Shown in pieces: positions 1-6,207 of a stretch of DNA of 9,907 bases (the first letter of the stretch is position 1; every line of letters starts with the position of its first letter). The notes beneath the pieces were generated by a model that saw only the letters and a program-made list of their open reading frames with translations, had not been told where the DNA came from and searched no databases. The DNA comes from Flavobacteriales bacterium (GTDB lineage: Bacteria > Bacteroidota > Bacteroidia > Flavobacteriales_F > PHOS-HE28). The position numbers and the translations under genes were made by a program. The DNA is taken from positions 1-9,907 of the forward strand of contig JADJVC010000036.1 of the NCBI GenBank assembly GCA_016710685.1, read 5' to 3'.

Positions 1-535
1 TCCTACACGCGGACGAACAATACCTTCTGCAACCCGGACACCCCGAATGCCGTCGCGGTCACGCCGGGACAAGCCATGGTGTTTTCCTTCTGGGCGGCAT
101 CACCGAACGCCGCGCAGATCAGACCCGCCGTCTTCAACTCCACGGCGGGCACCTGATCTCGGGCATGTGCTTCCGACACGACGATCACACTGGAGCCGGG
201 CGGGCGGCGTTGCAGCTTTGCCTTCACGGTTCCCGCCGGATGCACCTTGATCCAGCCGAAGTTCGACTACAGCGCCGTGTCGGCGACGGTGCGACGATCA
301 TCGTCACCGCCCCGCAGGTCGAGATCGCGACATTGAAACCAGCACGATCACCACCGGCGCCAGCGCCGTCACTCCGCGCCGCAGATGCCGGGTGTACAGG
401 GGCCTGACCGGCACCCATGACGTGACGCTGATTTATGATGATCTGTCGGTGCAGACACTGACGGGGCAGGCCATCACACCCGGATGGTGGCCGGCCATGT
501 CGCGGCCATGGCTGCGCAGCATGCAGGTCGCCTGA
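1..535 (+). pseudogene. C-terminal remnant of a fibre-like phage protein, frame-broken
   Basis: The reading enters from outside the window in frame 1 and stops at TGA 154-156. The same frame continues with protein-like sequence (SDTTITLEPGG, then FTVPAGCTLIQPKFDYSA) to about 285. It moves to frame 3 (GDGATIIVTAPQVEI) until about 332, then to frame 2 from 335 (ETSTITTGASAV, later HDVTLIYDDLSVQTLTGQ and WPAMSRPWLRSMQVA) and ends at TGA 533-535. Read together, the pieces form a beta-rich sequence. Its ending, a short beta hairpin followed by PRPWLR-like residues, resembles the C-termini of tail-fibre proteins in alphaproteobacterial prophages; that resemblance is recalled, not searched. One nonsense codon and at least two single-base shifts mean no full product is made as written. 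It could also be a carbohydrate-binding protein unrelated to phage. Confidence 0.5.
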
Positions 536-559
536 CCGGAGAATACTGATCTGGCATTC

Positions 560-590
560 CGGTTGTCCGCCCCTTATGTTCGGACAACCG
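560..590. repeat. Perfect 10-bp inverted repeat with an 11-nt loop
   Basis: CGGTTGTCCG (560-569) and CGGACAACCG (581-590) are exact reverse complements around an 11-base loop. The hairpin sits between the end of the fibre-like remnant (535) and the inferred start of the glycosyltransferase remnant (610). Neither strand has a T-run after the stem, so it is not a textbook Rho-independent terminator. A transcript-end or attenuation structure, or a protein-binding palindrome, are the options. Confidence 0.6.
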
Positions 591-609
591 TCCAAGACAT
601 AATCAAGAA

Positions 610-1270
610 ATGCCAACTGGTCACCCCATCGAAACCTGATCGTCTTTGTCTGGGACAATTTCGGCCCGATGCACAACGACAGATGCGAGGCTGTCGCATG
701 CTTCACCAAGAGGCGGGTCATCGGATTGAAATGTACCAGTCGAGCGACACCTATGATTGGGTCTCGAATGAGGCCGATGCCTTCGAACGACTTACCCTGA
801 TGCCGGGCAACCGGCGCGGGCAGCGACTTGCGATCTTGCGAGCAATGCTGCGCTCGCCGCAAGATCGGCAAGGCAGACTGGTTTCTGTGCCACTACGAGC
901 GGCCTGAAATCTTCTTTGCAATGGCCCTGCGACTTTTCGGGCAGCGTGTTTTCACGATGGGATGCTCGAAGTTCGATGACCTTCCGCGTCGCGCATATCG
1001 AGAATACTTCAAGTCCTGGTGGATGAAGCCCTATTGCGGCGCGATCGGGTCCGGATACCGCTCGAAGGCCTATCTCGAATTCCAGGGTATCGCCGCGGGA
1101 AAAGTTCGCGGGGAATACAACACATTGTCGATCGATCGCATCATTTCGTTGGCAGGCACCGCACCCGCACCGGCCGGAATTCCATTTTCGGACCGCGATT
1201 TTACGATTGTGGCGCGCTTCGTCCCCAAGAAAAACCTGTTCATGGCGCCAGAGGCGTTCTCCATTTTCGC
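610..1270 (+). pseudogene. Glycosyltransferase (GT4-like) remnant, frameshifted and truncated
   Basis: The start is inferred at ATG 610 (MPTGHPIET). Loss of one C near 635 moves the reading to frame 3, giving LIVFVWDNFGPMHNDRCEAV. Loss of one base near 725 moves it to frame 2, giving EMYQSSDTYDWVSNEADAF. A third shift near 850-858 returns it to frame 3, giving KADWFLCHYERPEIFFAM and later RDFTIVARFVPKKNLFMA. The opening, the central region and the IVARFVPKKN segment, which begins the nucleotide-sugar-binding half, match the layout of family-4-type glycosyltransferases of surface-polysaccharide loci. This is family recognition from memory. Recognisable sequence ends near 1270, although the frame stays open to 1364, so most of the donor-binding C-terminal half is missing. 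Acceptor and sugar cannot be told. Confidence 0.6.
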
Positions 1271-1449
1271 CGGGTCGGCACAAAGATCGCATTGGGAAGC
1301 AGAAGTGCGGCAGATTTCTGCGGATAGCGGGCAAAGAACGCCTCCTGCATGGATTGCGCCATAAACACATGCTGCAGCCGCGCCCAGCCCGCCGAACTGA
1401 CGCGCCCGCCCATCGTGATTTGCCACCCCGCCGCGTGTTCTCCTACCAC
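1240..1449 (-). pseudogene. Short minus-strand coding fragment of uncertain origin, possibly glycosyltransferase-like
   Basis: An open frame from GTG 1449 down to 1240 encodes 69 residues. The stretch LQHVFMAQSMQEAFFARYPQ followed by LLPNAIF reads like real protein and recalls the helix-then-PNxxF region of some GT4 enzymes. The last ~30 bases overlap the plus-strand glycosyltransferase remnant and would be antisense to it, so the true fragment probably spans about 1272-1440. No start with a convincing ribosome site is seen. It may be a rearranged piece or a chance frame in GC-rich DNA. Confidence 0.25.
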
Positions 1450-1529
1450 TCACTCCACCGAGGCCAGCTAGCAACATGTTCCCCGTTGCGCAGTAGGATT
1501 ACGCGGGTTGGGGTGTAGTTGTTGGTCAT
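1443..1529 (-). CDS. Small 28-residue protein, third of a minus-strand trio
   Basis: ATG at 1529-1527 overlaps the TGA of the preceding small gene as ATGA, and the frame ends at TAG (1445-1443). The product is a soluble, Trp-rich peptide beginning MTNNYTPTRVILLRNG. Translational coupling to two membrane-peptide genes is the main support, since the length alone proves nothing. Its stop coincides with the point where left-flank sequence character changes. Function is unknown. Confidence 0.4.
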   Translation of the reverse strand: MTNNYTPTRVILLRNGEHVASWPRWSEW

Positions 1530-1636
1530 ATCATCACTCCCAAAATCAAGCCAAGCCAGAACGAAAGCCCCATAAGGAATCCGATCACTAGGCCGGAACC
1601 GTGAGGCTGTCGTTGTTCTTTCGGATTGTGTGGCAT
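1526..1636 (-). CDS. 36-residue single-helix membrane peptide
   Basis: ATG at 1636-1634 begins one base after the stop of the upstream small gene, and the frame ends at TGA (1528-1526). The peptide has a charged, Gln/His-rich N-terminus (MPHNPKEQRQPHGSG) and one continuous hydrophobic stretch from about residue 16 to the C-terminus (LVIGFLMGLSFWLGLILGVM). A G-rich stretch inside the end of the upstream gene could act as ribosome site. Small one-helix proteins of this kind occur in phage lysis or early regions, but no family is recognised. Confidence 0.5.
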   Translation of the reverse strand: MPHNPKEQRQPHGSGLVIGFLMGLSFWLGLILGVMI

Positions 1637-1637
1637 A

Positions 1638-1736
1638 TTACACCCCCAGCACGGCAAACGCAATGCCGAAAATCAGCAGGCACACTAGCAACTCGTATGG
1701 GGTTGCCTGCATTAGTTGTCGGATGAAGTCACGCAT
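1638..1736 (-). CDS. 32-residue single-helix membrane peptide, first gene of the minus-strand trio
   Basis: ATG at 1736-1734 is preceded by a strong ribosome site, AGGAGGA, on the minus strand (1747-1741), which is the best start signal in this half of the window. The frame ends at TAA (1640-1638). The peptide has an amphipathic head (MRDFIRQLMQATPYE) and a hydrophobic tail (LLVCLLIFGIAFAVLGV) suited to one membrane span. It leads a coupled set of three small genes that diverge from the structural block. Function is unknown; a lysis-related or membrane-regulatory peptide is only a guess. Confidence 0.55.
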   Translation of the reverse strand: MRDFIRQLMQATPYELLVCLLIFGIAFAVLGV

Positions 1737-1766
1737 TTAGTCCTCCTAGATTATGTCCTGCCACCC

Positions 1767-1795
1767 TACCTAAACCACGCCGCTTTGCCTGTCAA
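1767..1795 (-). promoter_or_regulatory. Candidate minus-strand promoter for the small-gene trio
   Basis: Read on the minus strand, a consensus -35 hexamer TTGACA (1795-1790) is followed after 17 bases by a weak -10, TAGGTA (1772-1767). A start near 1760 would leave a short leader containing the AGGAGGA ribosome site. The -35 is perfect but the -10 is poor. Confidence 0.3.
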
Positions 1796-1813
1796 TACCC
1801 CATGTGCTAAACT
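1785..1813 (+). promoter_or_regulatory. Candidate plus-strand promoter for the structural block
   Basis: TTGCCT (1785-1790), a 17-base spacer and TAAACT (1808-1813) match sigma-70 elements at about four of six positions each. Transcription would start near 1820, just ahead of the AAAAGGA ribosome site of the gene at 1843. It overlaps the candidate minus-strand -35, so the two promoters would compete. The call is weak and rests on position as much as sequence. Confidence 0.25.
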
Positions 1814-1842
1814 ACCCAAAATCAACCCAAAAGGACACTCAC

Positions 1843-2190
1843 ATGCCTGCAATTACAGCCTCCGTCTTTAGCGACAACGGCAACAAAACCGTTACCGAAA
1901 CCACGCTTAATGGCACCGATAGTTTCGTTTACACTCAAGGCGTTACCAAGTATCTTATCCTGCGCAACGCTACGGCAGGCGCGCTGTCGCCTATTATTGA
2001 CGGAAACGGGGCTGTGAGCGAGTTTCTGCCCTGCGTTGGCAGTGTCGCCACGGCTTCGGGTTACGCTGTCGGATCGATTGCGGCGGGCGTGGTCAAGACG
2101 ATCAACCTTGATTCGATCCGGTCCTATCTCAAGGGCGACATTGCGATCACGGGCGGCACTGGTCTAGTGGCGATTCTGGCTGCGGTCTAA
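1843..2190 (+). CDS. Small phage structural protein, possibly head decoration
   Basis: ATG 1843 is chosen over GTG 1804 because AAAAGGA (1829-1835) lies eight bases upstream, while 1804 has no ribosome site. The 115-residue product begins MPAITASVFSDNG. It is rich in Thr, Gly, Ala and Val and lacks a signal peptide or membrane helix, which suggests an all-beta protein. It contains ILRNATAGALSPIIDGNG and ends in TGGTGLVAILAAV. Proteins of this look are found just upstream of the DnaT_2-like connector in several phages and are usually unnamed; that is recollection. Its stop overlaps the next start by one base, indicating coupled translation. A head decoration or stabilising role is inferred from position only. 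Confidence 0.6.
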   Translation: MPAITASVFSDNGNKTVTETTLNGTDSFVYTQGVTKYLILRNATAGALSPIIDGNGAVSEFLPCVGSVATASGYAVGSIAAGVVKTINLDSIRSYLKGDIAITGGTGLVAILAAV

Positions 2191-2636
2191 TGGCCTACGG
2201 TTCGGACCTTGGCCTTACCGCGTATCTGACAGCAACCGGGCGCACGTTGCCCGGCACAACCACGGCTGAGATAGCAAGGTTCTGGGGCAGTCTGTATGTA
2301 GACCAATTCGAGCAGTGCTATAGGGGCACGGCGTTGCAGTTCGACGCTTCGTTCCCGCGTGATCTGTGGACTACAGTTCCGCTTAATGTAGAGCATGCTG
2401 CATACGAGGCTGGTTATGCTTGGGCTAGCGGTGTGGTTATCTTCGGCGGTGGCGGCACTGCTGGTGGGCAGGTCACTAGCGAGGCGGTTGACACGCTGAA
2501 AGTTACCTACGCCGCGCCGCAAGATGGATGGGGCTATTGGGAATCCAATATGTTCATCCTGCCCGCTGCGTATGCGTTGCTGTTGCCGTTTATGAAGCAC
2601 AAAGGCGGGTTCTATCCTTCCGCTCTGGTGGTGTAA
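2190..2636 (+). CDS. DnaT-like (DnaT_2) phage protein, probable head-tail connector/adaptor
   Basis: The 148-residue product has the layout of the phage DnaT_2 group. An opening MAYGSDLGLTAYLTATGRTL is followed by a short helical region with YVDQF, a FPRDLW motif and a helix with VEHAAYEAGYAWAS, then a C-terminal segment with an aromatic PQDGWGYW. The group is often labelled DnaT-like ssDNA-binding, but its place between head and tail genes suggests an adaptor that docks on the portal. It starts on the last base of the preceding stop codon and ends one base into the next gene. The reading frame is complete, with no break. Family assignment is from memory of the pattern. Confidence 0.65.
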   Translation: MAYGSDLGLTAYLTATGRTLPGTTTAEIARFWGSLYVDQFEQCYRGTALQFDASFPRDLWTTVPLNVEHAAYEAGYAWASGVVIFGGGGTAGGQVTSEAVDTLKVTYAAPQDGWGYWESNMFILPAAYALLLPFMKHKGGFYPSALVV

Positions 2637-3001
2637 TGCCTAGCGCGCTAGTCCAACGGTTTCGCAATGACATTGCGCCTCGTTTGCTGGCGCGATTTTC
2701 CAATGATGGCGTTCAAGCGATTGCAAATGTGTATTTGCCCGGCGCTGGTCCACTTGATCCGCCTTCCAGTTCTCCGACTGCCACGCCGTTCAACTGTTCC
2801 GTGCGCGGTGTCTCGTCTTCGATTCTAACCGCCGATCCTAACCTAGTTGCGAGTGACTTGCAGGCGATTTGCGCTGCGATTGACTTCCAGCCTATAGTCG
2901 GGGGGCAGATTGAGATTAACGGATCGGTGCGCGCCGTTGTGAGGGTTGATGCAATTCCTGCCGCTGGTGATCCTGCGGCTTATCGGTTTTTCTTGAGGTG
3001 A
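2636..3001 (+). CDS. Head-closure-like (head-tail joining) protein
   Basis: This is a 121-residue protein whose ATG overlaps the previous stop (TAATG). The N-terminus is helical and basic (MPSALVQRFRNDIAPRLLAR). The rest is beta-rich and ends in VVRVDAIPAAGDPAAYRFFLR-like residues. That ending, a beta strand followed by PAGDPA-x-Y-x-F-x-LR, is typical of small head-closure proteins that many annotations mislabel glutamate 5-kinase. Size and position directly after the connector agree. The frame is intact. No residue proves function, so the role is by family resemblance and synteny. Confidence 0.5.
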   Translation: MPSALVQRFRNDIAPRLLARFSNDGVQAIANVYLPGAGPLDPPSSSPTATPFNCSVRGVSSSILTADPNLVASDLQAICAAIDFQPIVGGQIEINGSVRAVVRVDAIPAAGDPAAYRFFLR

Positions 3002-3004
3002 CAT

Positions 3005-3637
3005 ATGCCGCTAACTGTTGCAACTGTTGATGGGTTCATGACCAAGCCGGATGGTTCTGTCTTGTCAAATGGGGTGATTGTGTTCACGCTGTCTGGGGTT
3101 GCGGCTTCGGATAACTACATTATTAACTCACAGCCTGTAACGGTCGAGACTGGCGTGGATGGTTCATTTACTGTCGATCTTTTGCCAAACGCCGCTTACG
3201 AATACCCAACCAGCTATGACGTAACCGGGTACGAATACGACGATGTGACTCAAACAACGCGCAAGGGTTACTCCTTTGGTCGTATTCGTGTTCCTGATGC
3301 TGGTGGTGACATTCAGGATATGTTGCCAGTTCCTGATTACGGCAACTCAAATACGGTAACTGTGATCAAGGGTGACTCAATTTATTGGCAGGCTGTTTGG
3401 GTTGACGATATTGGTTTCCCGGTTGATCTTAGCGCTGCGACGATCACTTGCAGATTTATTCATTCAAATGGAACGATTGAGACTGCAATGATTGATGACA
3501 CTGCCGCTGCTGATGGTAAATTCGTGATTGAGGATGACACCGCTGCGTTTGCAGTTGGAGAATACAAAGTTCGCATCACAGTGGTAAACGCCGGGATTAC
3601 AAAAACGCAAATTGGAACGATGAAGGTTATCGCATGA
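3005..3637 (+). CDS. Two-domain beta-sandwich phage protein with BppU-like C-terminal domain
   Basis: GAGGTG (2995-3000) gives a plausible ribosome site before ATG 3005. Residues ~1-105 look like a transthyretin- or carboxypeptidase-regulatory-type beta sandwich (TVDGFMTKPDGSVLSNG, VDGSFTVDLLPN). Residues ~118-210 match the plan of the N-terminal Ig-like domain of baseplate upper proteins (VIKGDSIYWQAVWVDDIG, PVDLSAATITCRFI, VGEYKVRIT). Such domains anchor fibres to the tail tip or baseplate. The gene overlaps the fibre gene downstream by an ATGA, so the natural reading is that it is the fibre's attachment partner. It is noticeably AT-richer than the fibre gene and is intact over 210 residues. 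Confidence 0.6.
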   Translation: MPLTVATVDGFMTKPDGSVLSNGVIVFTLSGVAASDNYIINSQPVTVETGVDGSFTVDLLPNAAYEYPTSYDVTGYEYDDVTQTTRKGYSFGRIRVPDAGGDIQDMLPVPDYGNSNTVTVIKGDSIYWQAVWVDDIGFPVDLSAATITCRFIHSNGTIETAMIDDTAAADGKFVIEDDTAAFAVGEYKVRITVVNAGITKTQIGTMKVIA

Positions 3638-4761
3638 GCGCTGTTGTATTCGCTGAAGGTCAGGCTGGGGCGATTGTTTTCTCTGGGGATGCTGTAAGGG
3701 TTGATGACGCTACGGCGGCGCAGGTCGAACTTGACCGCATTCAAACGAGTGCGGACAAGGCGGCGGCAGAGGTGGCGCGCGATGAGGCAGAGGCCGCGCG
3801 AGACGCCGCTCAACTTTCATCCGGGATTTATGCCGATACCACGGCAGGGCTGGCCGCAACCGTGAGTGGTGGCTATTTTTCGACGCCTAGCGGCGACAGT
3901 GATGAATACCTGATCTTGTATTTGAACTCTGCGGGAACGGCTGTTGAGGTTGAAACCTACCCAAGCGCGGCGGTGGTTCAGGATTTGCAAGACAGGGTGC
4001 CGCCCGAGTTTCTGGCGCGCCCGCTAGCGCCCGAAAGCGGCTTTGTCTGGGCGGTAACAGATGATGGCGGGCGTCCCGGTGTTGCCATGGACCTTGAGGG
4101 CGGCCTGCTGGCGAGGCTGCGCGCCGATGCAAATGTTCCCGTTTCCGCGATGGATAACGTCGAAACTGTTACGCCAGAAAGCGGATACCTCTGGTCAATC
4201 GTCGATGAAAACGACCGCCTGAGCATTGGCGTAAAAGATGACGGCAGCGTGTATATCGCCAAGCTGCATGCCGTGATCGTTGGTGCTGTGACCCTGCCAA
4301 CTTCAACCGTTACATGTTACGGCGACAGCATGACGGCAGGCGCTGGGGGCGGCGGGACCACCATTGCCACAGCCATCGCAGCGGCGCTTCCAGATCGTGC
4401 GACGAATAACAGGGGCACGGGCGGGCAGAACAGCGCGGCAATCGCAACTCGACAAGGCGGGTTGCCGATGCAATGCACTGTGACCTCTGACCAGATCCCT
4501 GCCTCTGGCCCCGTCACCCTTACCGCGCGAAGCCAAACGCCGATCACCAATCAGGGGTCGGCTTCCTACACTGGCACCCTTGCAGGCGTGGCTGGAACCT
4601 TGTCGGCATCGACGGGTGATGGCGGCGCGACATATACTTACACCTTCACGCGGACAGATGCGGGATCAATCACCGCTTGCCCCGCCGCCACCCCGTTCAT
4701 CTTCGATTATGACATTGCTGACCGGGCTGACGTGCTTGTCGTTTTGGTCTGGGCGCAATGA
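3634..4761 (+). CDS. Tail fibre/spike, part 1 of 3: coiled coil, tandem beta repeat, first half of SGNH domain
   Basis: ATG 3634 overlaps the upstream stop. Residues ~27-62 form an Ala/Glu/Asp-rich coiled coil (DKAAAEVARDEAEAARDAAQ). A segment common in fibre stems follows (SGGYFSTPSGDSDEYLILYL, ~78-97). Two copies of a ~48-residue repeat start at residues 133 and 181 (PESGFVWAVTD and PESGYLWSIVD). The SGNH hydrolase begins at residue 230 with block I GDSMTAG, nucleophile Ser232, and block II glycine near residue 263 (NRGTGGQNS). Residues ~275-365 are a Thr/Ser-rich beta insertion. The frame ends at TGA 4759-4761 only because one extra T lies in TTTT at 4742-4745. Removing it restores VVWSGRND. 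The full gene would run to 6084 and encode about 816 residues. The substrate is probably an ester on surface polysaccharide, by family analogy. Confidence 0.75.
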   Translation: MSAVVFAEGQAGAIVFSGDAVRVDDATAAQVELDRIQTSADKAAAEVARDEAEAARDAAQLSSGIYADTTAGLAATVSGGYFSTPSGDSDEYLILYLNSAGTAVEVETYPSAAVVQDLQDRVPPEFLARPLAPESGFVWAVTDDGGRPGVAMDLEGGLLARLRADANVPVSAMDNVETVTPESGYLWSIVDENDRLSIGVKDDGSVYIAKLHAVIVGAVTLPTSTVTCYGDSMTAGAGGGGTTIATAIAAALPDRATNNRGTGGQNSAAIATRQGGLPMQCTVTSDQIPASGPVTLTARSQTPITNQGSASYTGTLAGVAGTLSASTGDGGATYTYTFTRTDAGSITACPAATPFIFDYDIADRADVLVVLVWAQ

Positions 4762-5041
4762 TGTGCGCACCACACGTGCAAACGTGATTTCCACTCGCGA
4801 TAATATTCTCGCGATGGCCGACCATCTGACCCCCGAGGTGAAGCGGTTTATGGTGCTGCCTGTCTTCAATGGTCGGGCAAAAGATATAGCCGATGGCGTT
4901 ACCGCGTTTGAGCCGTCTGGGTCGGCAGCCTACATCAATATCCTCGCCGTCAATGATGAACTGTCCAGGACGTTCGGCAGCAATTTTTTGAGCGATGCCC
5001 GCGATTACATGGTGCGCTTCGCCATCCATGACGCGGGCTGA
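4745..5041 (+). pseudogene. Tail fibre/spike, part 2 of 3: SGNH block III and following helices in the shifted frame
   Basis: From TGG 4745 the coding continues in frame 2 as WSGRNDVRTTRANVISTRDN. GRND is the SGNH block III signature, with Asn as oxyanion-hole residue. MADHLTPEVKRFMVLPVFNG and NDELSRTFGSNF, typical helices of the fold, follow. It stops at TGA 5039-5041. One missing G in the GGG at 5035-5037 would return the reading to frame 1 at 5038. There is no independent start with a ribosome site, so the segment is not a gene in its own right. Confidence 0.7.
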
Positions 5042-6084
5042 CCCCAACTGCTGACGATCTTTCGGACATCGCGCTGGACTGCGTTCCGCGCCAACTGCTG
5101 GCCGACAACGTTCACGGGACGGCGGATTTTTACAACCAACTGGGCCTGTATCTGGCCCGACAGATCACAGCAAGGGCTGGTAAGATGGGCTATAAAAACA
5201 TTCTCCCCAACAGTTTCATCGGGGCCGGGGCATCCTTTCCGAAGCTTTACAACGACGCCCGGATAACTGCCGGCACGTTGATGTTGTTGGACGGGGGCCA
5301 CAGCCTGGGCGGTTTGTCGGACACTGTCGGCGGTGTCCAGCAAAATGTTGCATGGGACGTAGCCGCAGAAATGATCGGCTCCGGCACTGAAACGACGCTT
5401 TCCCCAACGCTGGCTTTGGCTGGCGCCGGGGTTGGTTTAGGCAAGGAACTTACGACCAAGGGCGGGCTGCACATTGCCGCACGGCAGACGGGGGCCATCG
5501 GCGCGGGTTATGGCTATACATTGACCCTCCCCGCGTTGATTGAGACCTATCTCATGGCAAATACCGGGCACCAGTATTTCTATTCCTTGTGGTATGAGAT
5601 CACACGCAAGGGCGTTGGCCCGCTGACGGGTTCTGGATTTCCCCTGGTGTCGCTGGCGAATACCTCAGCATCGACTGCACACTTCTACAACCATTTTGGC
5701 TCGCAGGATCGCACGACAGAACTTGGCGCGCTTCGATACCCGCACAATGGCGTGACCAGTGGCGACGGGGCTTATAATAACGCGCTAGGAGCGGGCTACC
5801 AAAACCAAGGCCAGATCGGTCAGGTCGGCACCTGCACCGACCTTAGTGTCGAGCTGATGATGTGGGGAGCGCTTGGCTCTTGGGCGGGCACGCTTGTAGC
5901 CAACCCGACGCACATTCCGTCATGGGTTCTATACAGCTATTGCATTGAGGATTTGACGGTTTCAGGCCGCACCTATGCTCAGGCCAGCGCGGCTGACTAT
6001 GCAGCCTATCAGGTGGCGATGGGTTCTGGCGGCAAGTTTGCAGGAGACGCATATACCGCGCCAGCGACTTTGGCTGGTGCATGA
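5038..6084 (+). CDS. Tail fibre/spike, part 3 of 3: catalytic His block and C-terminal receptor-binding region
   Basis: The frame of part 1 resumes at 5038 without a start codon. It carries LSDIALDCVPRQLLADNVHG, whose D-x-x-H (Asp 5104-5106, His 5113-5115) supplies the SGNH block V catalytic pair. ATG 5185 is the first internal Met but has no good ribosome site and lies after the catalytic residues, so it is not a natural start. Residues after ~515 of the restored protein form a ~300-residue Gly-, Thr- and Tyr-rich domain with no recognised family. It includes LGALRYPHNGVTSGDGAYNN and ends ADYAAYQVAMGSGG. Position and composition suggest a lectin-like receptor-binding or trimerising module. 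TGA 6082-6084 ends it. Confidence 0.65.
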   Translation: MTPTADDLSDIALDCVPRQLLADNVHGTADFYNQLGLYLARQITARAGKMGYKNILPNSFIGAGASFPKLYNDARITAGTLMLLDGGHSLGGLSDTVGGVQQNVAWDVAAEMIGSGTETTLSPTLALAGAGVGLGKELTTKGGLHIAARQTGAIGAGYGYTLTLPALIETYLMANTGHQYFYSLWYEITRKGVGPLTGSGFPLVSLANTSASTAHFYNHFGSQDRTTELGALRYPHNGVTSGDGAYNNALGAGYQNQGQIGQVGTCTDLSVELMMWGALGSWAGTLVANPTHIPSWVLYSYCIEDLTVSGRTYAQASAADYAAYQVAMGSGGKFAGDAYTAPATLAGA

Positions 6085-6207
6085 CCGGCATGTGAGCGCA
6101 ATCGCCACGCGGCAGGGCTATCACCCATAACCGCGCGGCTAACCAACCGACGATAGGACAATTGGCATGGCTACGACAACACAGGCACGGCGCGGGGTGA
6201 TTCTGCA
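6085..6207 (+). other. Gap after the fibre gene with no convincing gene
   Basis: The gap contains a five-codon frame on the fibre stop (ATGACCGGCATGTGA at 6081-6095) and a 14-residue frame from ATG 6167 (MATTTQARRGVILQ) that ends overlapping the next gene's ATG. Neither has coding signals beyond position. The second could be a leader peptide coupled to the gene at 6208. A decayed or frame-broken small gene is also possible. Confidence 0.3.

Noticed and set aside
224..871. Long minus-strand open frame of 215 codons
   Set aside because: It runs antisense to two recognisable plus-strand remnants, its product is low in structure and rich in Arg, Pro and Cys, and it has no ribosome site. It is a shadow frame of GC-rich DNA.
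792..1370. Minus-strand open frame of 192 codons
   Set aside because: It is antisense to the clear glycosyltransferase segment and has no protein-like motif.
4742..5041. Programmed ribosomal frameshifting inside the fibre gene
   Set aside because: It would need a plus-one shift and then a compensating second shift in one structural protein, with no known slippery site at either place. Single-base length changes explain it more simply.
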